Positions 1-5,456 of a stretch of 5,456 nt of DNA are shown piece by piece (positions within the stretch are counted from its first letter, which is position 1; every line of letters starts with the position of its first letter). The stretch is taken from positions 1-5,456 of the forward strand of contig CAZLOV010000158.1 of NCBI GenBank assembly GCA_964561235.1. The letters run 5' to 3'. A model generated the notes under the pieces. That model had not been told where the DNA came from. It worked only from the letters and a program-made list of their open reading frames with translations, and ran no database searches. The DNA is from JBCBSP01 sp964561235. GTDB lineage: Bacteria; Pseudomonadota; Alphaproteobacteria; Caulobacterales; Maricaulaceae. The translations under genes and the position numbers were made by a program.

Positions 1-78
1 TTCTACCGCTGGCGGCAGATGCGCTGGCGGGCCATGCTGCGGCGGATGAAGCGGCAAGGGCGGCTGAACGCCGCCTAG
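1..78 (+). CDS. C-terminal end of an unidentified basic protein (5' end outside window)
   Basis: Reading from base 1 gives 25 sense codons and a TAG stop at 76-78. Twenty-four of the 25 codons end in G or C, matching the genuine genes here, which is the main reason to call it coding. The tail has eight Arg and one Lys, plus two Trp and three Met, and ends in LNAA. Such a segment could be a basic amphipathic or cytoplasmic tail, for example after a membrane domain, but no domain is visible and no function can be assigned. It converges on rsmD with a 28-base gap that shows no terminator. Confidence 0.55.
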   Translation, partial: FYRWRQMRWRAMLRRMKRQGRLNAA

Positions 79-106
79 TCGCGCCTCCGGACACAGCCGC
101 GATGTT

Positions 107-670
107 TCAGGCCTGCGGTTTGAAGAAGGCGACTTTCGCCGCGCCGTATTCGGCTTCGGCCAGGGGCGCAAACCCTGCCGGCTGTGGGTCTTCCTCAACG
201 CCCGTCTCGAACACGATGAGCGCATCGTCGGTGATCCAGCCGCCTTCGAGAAGCTGGGCGAGGGCCGCTTCGCCAAGCCCTTCGCCATAGGGCGGATCGA
301 GAAAGACGAGATCAAAGCGCGGCCCCACGCCTGCAGGCTTTGGTCCCAGCTTCGTCGCGTCTCGGCGGTGGATCCGGGTGTTTCCAAACAGCTGGAGCGT
401 TTCGACATTGTCCCGGATGGCGCCGCGCGCGGCCGCATCGGTCTCCACGAACAGGCAGAACGAGGCTCCGCGGCTCATCGCCTCGAAGCCGAGAGCGCCT
501 GAGCCGGCGAACAGGTCGATGACCCGGGCGCCCGAGATGTCGCGGCCCCAGGACGCATGCAGGAGCTTGTTGAAGATCGCCTCGCGCGCCCGGTCCGCCG
601 TGGGCCGCGTCGCGCGGCCTTTCGGCGCGGTCAGCGCGCGTCCCTTATGGACGCCGCCGACGATGCGCAT
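107..670 (-). CDS. rsmD: 16S rRNA (guanine(966)-N2)-methyltransferase RsmD
   Basis: RsmD methylates N2 of G966 in helix 31 of 16S rRNA, using S-adenosylmethionine, on 30S particles in the cytoplasm. The 187-residue product has the usual length and the family N-terminus MRIVGG followed by basic residues and RPTADRAREAIFN (22-34). The SAM-binding glycine loop DLFAGSGALGFEA is at 52-64, an acidic residue that would hold the SAM ribose is at Glu76, and the N-methyltransferase catalytic motif DPPY is at 125-128. The ATG start (668-670) is supported by the conserved N-terminus and by AGGGA seven bases upstream. The first 26 bases overlap the end of rluB, so the two genes are almost certainly co-transcribed and probably translationally coupled. 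Nothing is missing or broken. The RsmD assignment rests on the combination of N-terminal signature, length and DPPY; other DPPY methyltransferases lack this N-terminus. Confidence 0.95.
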   Translation of the reverse strand: MRIVGGVHKGRALTAPKGRATRPTADRAREAIFNKLLHASWGRDISGARVIDLFAGSGALGFEAMSRGASFCLFVETDAAARGAIRDNVETLQLFGNTRIHRRDATKLGPKPAGVGPRFDLVFLDPPYGEGLGEAALAQLLEGGWITDDALIVFETGVEEDPQPAGFAPLAEAEYGAAKVAFFKPQA

Positions 671-1574
671 CGTTTCGTCCCTGGGGCTTGTCGCCGGAAG
701 ATTTCTTCCGGCGGGCGTCCAACGGCTTCTTGCCCAGCGCGCCGGTCTGCGCGGGCTTGCGCTTGGCGGCTTTCACGCCGGGACCTTCCCGGCGCGGTTT
801 CGCCCTGGCTGTGCCGGTGGACGTTTCTGCGCCGCCGATCGAATAAAGCGCGCCGAGCTGGTCGCGCAGGACCGCCCGCTTGACCTCTTCGGTCTCCCCC
901 TTCTTGAGGGCGCCAAGCTGGAAGGGGCCGTAGGCCGTGCGCATCAGCCGGTTCACCTTCAGTCCGACCGCGGCGAGCACCTTTCGCACTTCGCGATTCT
1001 TGCCCTCCTTCAGCGAAACGGTGAGCCAGATGTTCGCGCCCGTGCGCCGGTCGATGATCGCCTCGACGGGACCGTAGGCGACGCCCTCCACCGTCACGCC
1101 CTTCTTGAGCTTTTCCAGTTCGGTCTCGGTCACGTCGCCAAACGCGCGCACGCGATAGCGCCGCGTCCAGCCGGTCGTGGGCAGCTCAAGGAGGCGCGCC
1201 AGCTCGCCGTCGTTCGTTAGCAGCATGAGGCCTTCGGAATTCAGATCGAGCCGGCCGACCGAGATGACCCGGCCCATGTCGGCGGGCAAGTTCTCGAACA
1301 CGGTTTCGCGGCCTTCAGGGTCCTTGTGCGTGGTGACCCGCCCGACCGGCTTGTGATGGCGCCAGAGCCGGGTTGGCGGCTTGTCGGCGATCGGCTGGCC
1401 GTCGACGCGCACGTCGTCATCGGCGCCGACCTTGAAGGCGGGGGTGTCCAGCGTCTTGCCGTTCACGCTGATGCGGCCCTCCGTGATCATTTTCTCGGCG
1501 TCGCGGCGCGAGGCGACGCCGGCGCGGGCGAGCCGCTTGGCGATGCGTTCGGTTCCGTCTGGGGCGTCGGACAA
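645..1574 (-). CDS. rluB: 23S rRNA pseudouridine synthase, RluB type
   Basis: This enzyme isomerises a uridine of 23S rRNA to pseudouridine; E. coli RluB acts on U2605 during 50S assembly. The 309-residue product has an N-terminal S4 RNA-binding domain (about 9-56, with RLARAGVASRRDAEKMI and GRISVNG). The RsuA/RluB catalytic domain follows, with the signature GRLDLNSEGLMLLTNDG. The catalytic Asp is residue 110, Tyr140 is the conserved active-site tyrosine, and EGKNREVRK (190-198) is the third family motif. Residues from about 250 on are a Lys/Arg/Pro-rich, probably disordered tail. The start is TTG (1572-1574), chosen because GGAG lies six bases upstream and because the first internal ATG (Met29) would cut into the S4 domain. 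The stop lies inside rsmD, giving a 26-base overlap. RluE, RluF or RsuA are the alternatives; the S4 domain, length and basic tail favour RluB. Specificity is inferred from family. Confidence 0.92.
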   Translation of the reverse strand: MSDAPDGTERIAKRLARAGVASRRDAEKMITEGRISVNGKTLDTPAFKVGADDDVRVDGQPIADKPPTRLWRHHKPVGRVTTHKDPEGRETVFENLPADMGRVISVGRLDLNSEGLMLLTNDGELARLLELPTTGWTRRYRVRAFGDVTETELEKLKKGVTVEGVAYGPVEAIIDRRTGANIWLTVSLKEGKNREVRKVLAAVGLKVNRLMRTAYGPFQLGALKKGETEEVKRAVLRDQLGALYSIGGAETSTGTARAKPRREGPGVKAAKRKPAQTGALGKKPLDARRKKSSGDKPQGRNDAHRRRRP

Positions 1575-1580
1575 GGCGGG

Positions 1581-1584
1581 CTCC
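1581..1584 (-). promoter_or_regulatory. Ribosome binding site deciding the rluB TTG start
   Basis: On the minus strand, GGAG is followed by six bases and then TTG at 1574. No ATG or GTG lies in frame between this site and the S4 domain, so the site supports TTG initiation. Confidence 0.6.
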
Positions 1585-1604
1585 GGCTTGCGGGCGGGTT
1601 CGGT

Positions 1605-1621
1605 CGGGGCTAATCGCCCCG
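1605..1621. promoter_or_regulatory. Perfect hairpin directly before the tadA start codon
   Basis: CGGGGC (1605-1610) and GCCCCG (1616-1621) are perfect inverted repeats around the five-base loop TAATC. The 3' arm ends one base before the tadA ATG at 1623. The only purine-rich, Shine-Dalgarno-like stretch upstream of tadA, GGGG, is inside the 5' arm. If transcribed toward tadA the hairpin would hide the initiation region; it could equally be a DNA operator in this 48-base divergent spacer, or a chance GC-rich repeat. No T-run follows on either strand, so it is not a normal intrinsic terminator. Confidence 0.4.
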
Positions 1622-1622
1622 C

Positions 1623-2087
1623 ATGATCATTTCACGGGACGAGCGGCATATGAGGCGCGCGCTGGAGCTGGCGCAAGCGGCGGCTGAAGCGGGCGAGGCG
1701 CCGATCGGCGCGGTTATCGTCGATCCCGAGACCGACATTTGCGTGGCTGAAGCGCACAACCGGCCGGTCGCAAGCCATGATCCGACCGCCCACGCGGAGA
1801 TCCTGGCCATCCGCGATGCGGCCGCCCGGCTGGGCAATTACCGTCTCACCGGACTTGAGATGTTCGTCACGCTCGAGCCGTGTTCGATGTGCGCGGGCGC
1901 GATCAGCCATGCGCGGATCGGACGGCTGGTCTATGCCGCCGCCGATCCCAAGGGCGGGGCGGTCGAACACGGGCCGCGCTTCTTCGAGCAGCCGACGTGT
2001 CACTGGCGTCCGGCGGCTGTTCAGGGGCCGTTCTCTGAGGAAGCCGGAGACATGCTCCGGGCGTTCTTTCGCGCGCGCCGGAGCTAG
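1623..2087 (+). CDS. tadA: tRNA-specific adenosine deaminase TadA
   Basis: TadA deaminates the wobble adenosine A34 of tRNA-Arg(ACG) to inosine in the cytoplasm, which is needed to read several arginine codons. The 154-residue product is a complete zinc-dependent deaminase. HAEI (57-60) supplies the zinc ligand His57 and the proton-shuttling Glu59. PCSMCAGAI (86-94) supplies zinc ligands Cys87 and Cys90. NRP (46-48), HDPTAHAE and NYRL (72-75) are typical of TadA rather than of free-base or cytidine deaminases. The ATG at 1623 gives an N-terminus of normal length; the next in-frame ATG (1650, Met10) lies just before the conserved MRRALELA helix and is a possible alternative. No clear Shine-Dalgarno stands before either start. 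The gene diverges from rluB after 48 bases and its stop overlaps the end of the convergent small membrane gene by 4 bases. All key residues are present. Confidence 0.95.
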   Translation: MIISRDERHMRRALELAQAAAEAGEAPIGAVIVDPETDICVAEAHNRPVASHDPTAHAEILAIRDAAARLGNYRLTGLEMFVTLEPCSMCAGAISHARIGRLVYAAADPKGGAVEHGPRFFEQPTCHWRPAAVQGPFSEEAGDMLRAFFRARRS

Positions 2088-2281
2088 GCGAGCCCGAACC
2101 ACATCAGCCAGCCGCGGATGGCTCCCAGCGGGGCGAGAAACACGTCGAAAATGAGCCAGAGCCATTTCGACGTCATGACGTCGCGGATCACCGCGGTCAG
2201 CCATCCCGCAAAGGCGAAGAGGCCAAGACAACCGGAAAAGCAGCCGTCGCCGCGATCGTCGATATAGATTCGAAGCGCCAT
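2084..2281 (-). CDS. Small two-helix membrane protein of unknown function (65 aa)
   Basis: I do not recognise a named family. The 65-residue product starts MALRIYIDDRGDGC, a short polar, acidic N-terminus. Two hydrophobic segments follow, at about 15-32 and 40-62, separated by the polar linker RDVMTSK. Cys14 and Cys18 flank the start of the first helix. The second segment is Trp-rich (Trp40, 42, 58, 61) and contains LAPLGAIRGW. The ATG at 2279-2281 lies nine bases after the GNAT stop, with a weak AGG eight bases upstream, so it is probably the last gene of the permease-GNAT operon. Its stop overlaps the tadA stop by 4 bases in convergent orientation. The layout of hydrophobic and charged residues and the snug operon fit argue that it is real, but it is short. 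It most likely sits in the inner membrane; any role in the operon is speculation. Confidence 0.65.
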   Translation of the reverse strand: MALRIYIDDRGDGCFSGCLGLFAFAGWLTAVIRDVMTSKWLWLIFDVFLAPLGAIRGWLMWFGLA

Positions 2282-2290
2282 CGCAGAAGC

Positions 2291-2776
2291 CTAGCGCGTC
2301 TGAAGCGTGCGCGTCATGAACACGCTGAAGCCGTTCTCCGCGTAGCCCGCGAACGCGCCGCCAATACGGAAGCCGCAGGCGAGATACAGGGCGCGTGAAG
2401 CGGCGAAGCCCTGCGAGGCGCCGGTCTCGAGGTTGAGCCTCGACCAGCCGCGCGCGCGGGCGTCTTCGATCAGGCGTTCCAGCAGCGCCCGCCCGATCCC
2501 GCGCTCGCGCGCCGCGCGCGCGACATGCATGGACTTGATCTCGCCTTCTGCGCCCGGAAGCGCCTTGAGCGCCGCGCAGCCCATCAGCAGCCCGCCCGCG
2601 CGGGCGGTGTAGAAGGTCACGTCCGGATTCTTCAGCGCGTCCGGGCCGAGATAGTGACATTTGCCGGGCGGCGAGTGCGCTTCGGCGTGTTCGGCGTGGG
2701 CGCGCAGCAGCAGCGCTGCGTCCGGCGAGCCCGGATCACCGGGCGCGATCTCCACGGAATCAAGAAAATCCGCCAT
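2291..2776 (-). CDS. GNAT-family N-acetyltransferase (YsnE-like)
   Basis: The 161-residue product fits a single GNAT domain, which transfers acetyl from acetyl-CoA to an amine; the substrate is not predictable. GEIKSMHV (78-85) is the beta-4 strand, and RERGIGRALL (90-99) is the R/Q-x-x-G-x-G/A pyrophosphate-binding loop and helix. SRLNLETG (112-119) is beta-5, and the ASRALYLACGFRIGGAF stretch is the usual C-terminal tyrosine/GF motif. The segment SPPGKCHYLGPDAL near 35-48 and the EIKSMH and NLETG wording resemble a widespread uncharacterised GNAT group that includes B. subtilis YsnE. The ATG at 2774-2776 lies six bases after the permease stop, behind a G-tract. It is the middle gene of a three-gene operon. 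The domain call is firm; the subgroup is from memory and moderate. No residue appears missing. Confidence 0.9.
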   Translation of the reverse strand: MADFLDSVEIAPGDPGSPDAALLLRAHAEHAEAHSPPGKCHYLGPDALKNPDVTFYTARAGGLLMGCAALKALPGAEGEIKSMHVARAARERGIGRALLERLIEDARARGWSRLNLETGASQGFAASRALYLACGFRIGGAFAGYAENGFSVFMTRTLQTR

Positions 2777-2777
2777 G

Positions 2778-2784
2778 CCCCCCT
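2778..2784 (-). promoter_or_regulatory. G-tract ribosome binding site overlapping the permease stop
   Basis: On the minus strand the permease stop and the GNAT start read TAGGGGGGCATG. The AGGGGGG tract is the only Shine-Dalgarno candidate, it includes two bases of the TAG stop, and it ends one base from the ATG. Pairing with the AGGGG part leaves a short spacer of about three bases. This suggests translational coupling of the two genes. Confidence 0.5.
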
Positions 2785-3511
2785 ATAGCAGCACCGCGCC
2801 GCGCGCCACATAGACGGCCCCGATCAGGGTCACGAGGCGTTTCGTCCAGCGGCGGAAATCCTGGTCGCTCAACGTCTCCAGCAGCCGGGCGCCAATGGTC
2901 GTGCCGATAATGGAGAGCGGAACCGCCGCGGCCAGCAGCCATGCCGGAGGCGCAACCCCGGAGGCCGCCGCCGGGGCGATGTAATAGGCGATCTTCACGC
3001 CGTGGCTCAGAACCTGGGTGGCGGCCTTCGTCGCCACGATCGCGCGCCGGTCCGCCTCGACGTTCTGGAAGAACACGTCCAGCAGCGGACCGGAGACGCC
3101 TGCAATCACGTTCAGCCCGGTCACCGAGACGCCGCACGCCGCCGCCTGAAGCGGACGCCGCGCGTCGAGATGCAGGCGTTCCCTTGGCAGCCAGACGAGC
3201 AAAGGCACCAATCCCAGCACGATGAACAGCCAGGCTTTCGGCAGCACCACCGAGACGCCCGCAAGCAGCGCTGCGGCGAGCGCCGAGCCGCCGGCGTAGA
3301 CCAACAGCGTCCGCCACATCAGGAAGCGCCGCAGCAGCACGGCGCGCCAGCCGTTGGAGACGCTCTGCACGACGCCGTGTGTGACCATCGCCGCGGAGAC
3401 CGGCATCAGGGCCGCGAGAACCCCCATCAGGACCAGACCGCCCGCCATGCCGAACACCGCCGACAGCATGGCGGTGGCGAACACGGCGAGCAGGATCAGA
3501 AGCGCGGCCAT
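2783..3511 (-). CDS. TSUP (TauE/SafE/YfcA-type) membrane permease
   Basis: The 242-residue product is almost wholly hydrophobic, with about seven to eight predicted membrane segments, as in the TSUP family. Members are proposed to export sulfite, sulfoacetate or other small organic anions across the inner membrane. The family's internal duplication is visible: FGMAGGLVLMG (20-30) in the first half and GVSGPLLDVFF (138-148) in the second, each followed by a segment with a His-Gly pair (THGVVQS at 44-50; SHGVK further on). The ATG at 3509-3511 was chosen because the hydrophobic first helix begins immediately after it. The frame stays open far upstream, but that part runs antisense to the acyl-CoA dehydrogenase and reads as hydrophilic, His/Arg-rich shadow sequence. 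No strong ribosome binding site is visible. It is the first gene of the operon with the GNAT and small membrane protein. The substrate cannot be read from the sequence. Confidence 0.88.
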   Translation of the reverse strand: MAALLILLAVFATAMLSAVFGMAGGLVLMGVLAALMPVSAAMVTHGVVQSVSNGWRAVLLRRFLMWRTLLVYAGGSALAAALLAGVSVVLPKAWLFIVLGLVPLLVWLPRERLHLDARRPLQAAACGVSVTGLNVIAGVSGPLLDVFFQNVEADRRAIVATKAATQVLSHGVKIAYYIAPAAASGVAPPAWLLAAAVPLSIIGTTIGARLLETLSDQDFRRWTKRLVTLIGAVYVARGAVLL

Positions 3512-3625
3512 AGCGCGCAGCCTGATCGACGCGCGCGATTCTCGCGAGTAGGCTCGCGCACCAAACCGAACGCCGCTGCAGACGGCGCGGCTCTCACGCA
3601 TTCTTTCCGGGGAGGACGACCATCC
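3512..3625. promoter_or_regulatory. Divergent promoter region between permease operon and acyl-CoA dehydrogenase
   Basis: This 114-base spacer must hold the promoters of both divergent units. I see no convincing -35/-10 pair on either strand. It contains the 8-base palindrome CTCGCGAG (3541-3548) and an inverted repeat with arms CGCCG and CGGCG (3571-3575 and 3583-3587) around a 7-base loop containing CTGCAG. Either could be an operator or chance in GC-rich DNA. Its right end carries the dehydrogenase ribosome binding site. Confidence 0.45.
3609..3616 (+). promoter_or_regulatory. Ribosome binding site of the acyl-CoA dehydrogenase
   Basis: GGGGAGGA is a strong Shine-Dalgarno match, nine bases before the ATG at 3626. 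It decides the start within a reading frame that is open for some 600 bases upstream. Confidence 0.75.
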
Positions 3626-4846
<1,221 letters not shown>

Positions 4847-4923
4847 GCCGGCCCGCCGCCCGATCTGCAGCGCGGTCTGATCCAAGCTTCAACGGACGGC
4901 GTAAGAATGTGCACGAAAGCCTG

Positions 4924-4928
4924 AAGGA
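4924..4928 (+). promoter_or_regulatory. Ribosome binding site of the DUF4345-like gene
   Basis: AAGGA lies six bases before the ATG at 4935 and favours it over the in-frame ATG three codons later (4944). The rest of the 88-base spacer after the dehydrogenase shows no clear promoter or terminator, so read-through is possible. Confidence 0.65.
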
Positions 4929-4934
4929 CGGATC

Positions 4935-5357
4935 ATGGCAGGCATGCCGCTTTCCTGGATTATCGCGGGTTTCGCTGCGGTGATCGGAGCGTTCATGGGA
5001 CTGATGAGTCTTCTGGTCCCGCGCTGGGGCGCGAGCGTCGTGCGCCTTGCGCCCGATCCGCGCTGGAAAGGCGGGTTTGCGGAGTTTCGTTCGTCTTATG
5101 GCGGCGGTTTGCTCCTCGCGCACGCCGCCGTGCTGCTGACGCTCGTGATGAGCTTTCAGGCGGGCGCGGGTTCGGTGGTGGGCGCAAGCTTTGCTGTTGC
5201 GCTTTACTGGATCGGCATGGCGCTCGGCCGCATCGTCTCGATGGCCGCCGACGCCGAGCGCGAGACGCGCACCTCCTACAACGCTGCGGGCGTGGGGTTT
5301 GAGCTGTTGATGGGCCTCGCCCTCGCGGCGCCGTTCCTTGCGCATTTGGGCGGCTGA
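4935..5357 (+). CDS. Small integral membrane protein, DUF4345-like
   Basis: The 140-residue product has four likely membrane helices (about 7-28, 57-75, 80-101 and 117-137). A polar loop before helix 2 contains EFRSSYGGGLLL (50-61), and GMALGRIVSM (94-103) ends helix 3. An E-x-R-x-x-YGG motif before helix 2 and an ALGR motif after helix 3 are what I recall from DUF4345-type inner-membrane proteins, whose function is not known. Length and helix number agree. The first hydrophobic segment looks like a membrane anchor rather than a cleaved signal, since no small-residue cleavage site follows it. The gene follows the dehydrogenase on the same strand after 88 bases and has its own good ribosome binding site. 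Membrane location is fairly sure; the family name is moderate. Confidence 0.85.
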   Translation: MAGMPLSWIIAGFAAVIGAFMGLMSLLVPRWGASVVRLAPDPRWKGGFAEFRSSYGGGLLLAHAAVLLTLVMSFQAGAGSVVGASFAVALYWIGMALGRIVSMAADAERETRTSYNAAGVGFELLMGLALAAPFLAHLGG

Positions 5358-5393
5358 GCCGGCGCGCGCCCGGCGTGGCTTGACCTTGCCTGC

Positions 5394-5416
5394 AAAAACC
5401 CCGACTTGAACGGGGT
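5394..5416 (-). terminator. Rho-independent terminator, minus strand
   Basis: On the minus strand, ACCCCG and CGGGGT form a perfect 6-base-pair stem around the 7-base loop TTCAAGT, running directly into five T residues. On the plus strand there is no T-run after the stem, so it acts on transcription entering from the right. The first stem base is the A of a TGA stop codon. Confidence 0.65.
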
Positions 5417-5456
5417 CAGGCGGCCGGACGGCCGCTCCTGCGCTCGCCGAAAGGCT
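5416..5456 (-). CDS. Possible C-terminal end of an unidentified gene (5' end outside window)
   Basis: On the minus strand the frame ending at TGA (5416-5418) gives 12 complete codons after the first, reading PFGERRSGRPAA, with ten of 12 third positions G or C. The stop sits exactly at the start of the intrinsic terminator, the arrangement expected at a gene end. A basic, Arg/Gly-rich tail is common in RNA-binding proteins, but 12 residues do not identify one. A GCGGCC/GGCCGC hairpin (5420-5435) falls inside it, so an untranslated or small-RNA origin remains possible. Confidence 0.4.
   Translation of the reverse strand, partial: PFGERRSGRPAA

Noticed and set aside
378..1220. Long plus-strand open frame opposite rsmD and rluB
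   Set aside because: It is antisense to two genes with intact catalytic motifs and has no recognisable domain.
1632..2660. Long minus-strand open frame across tadA and the GNAT gene
   Set aside because: Arg-rich translation without domains, overlapping three better-supported genes in other frames.
3002..3625. Upstream in-frame extension of the acyl-CoA dehydrogenase (apparent 614-residue fusion)
   Set aside because: It runs antisense through the permease, is low-complexity and His/Arg/Gln-rich, and the strong ribosome binding site and family N-terminus place the start at 3626.
5358..5374. GCCGG/CCGGC inverted repeat just after the DUF4345-like stop, as a plus-strand terminator
   Set aside because: The stem is short and GC-rich and no T-run follows, so intrinsic termination is not supported.

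Overview
The window is a compact, GC-rich stretch (about two-thirds G+C by eye, with third codon positions almost all G or C). Gene content and protein style fit an alphaproteobacterial chromosome, probably near Caulobacterales/Maricaulales/Hyphomonadaceae. That placement is inferred from protein resemblance only. It looks like ordinary core chromosome: I see no mobile element, CRISPR array, tRNA, rRNA or phage-type gene.

Layout from left to right. Bases 1-78 (+) hold the last 25 codons of an unidentified, very basic protein. Bases 107-1574 (-) are a two-gene RNA-modification operon: rluB (23S rRNA pseudouridine synthase, TTG start) overlaps the start of rsmD (16S rRNA guanine methyltransferase) by 26 bases. 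Divergent from it, after only 48 bases, is tadA (1623-2087, +), the tRNA adenosine deaminase that makes wobble inosine. So 107-2087 is an RNA-modification cluster covering both rRNAs and tRNA.

Bases 2084-3511 (-) form a tight three-gene operon. In transcription order it is a TSUP/TauE-SafE-type permease, a GNAT N-acetyltransferase whose ribosome-binding G-tract touches the permease stop codon, and a 65-residue two-helix membrane protein of unknown function that converges on tadA with a 4-base overlap. Divergent from this operon is a 406-residue acyl-CoA dehydrogenase (3626-4846, +) of the ACAD10/ACAD11-like branch. It has Asp383 where classical enzymes of the MCAD type carry the catalytic Glu. 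Next is a 140-residue, four-helix membrane protein resembling DUF4345 (4935-5357, +). At the right edge, a minus-strand Rho-independent terminator (5394-5416) abuts a stop codon, which suggests the 3' end of a gene lying mostly outside the window.

Functionally, the left half serves translation (rRNA and tRNA modification). The right half combines small-molecule transport, acetyl transfer and acyl-CoA oxidation, with no demonstrated link between them. I did not find a convincing undescribed system. The best leads are the 65-residue membrane protein with its operon, the Asp-type acyl-CoA dehydrogenase, and a hairpin directly at the tadA start codon.
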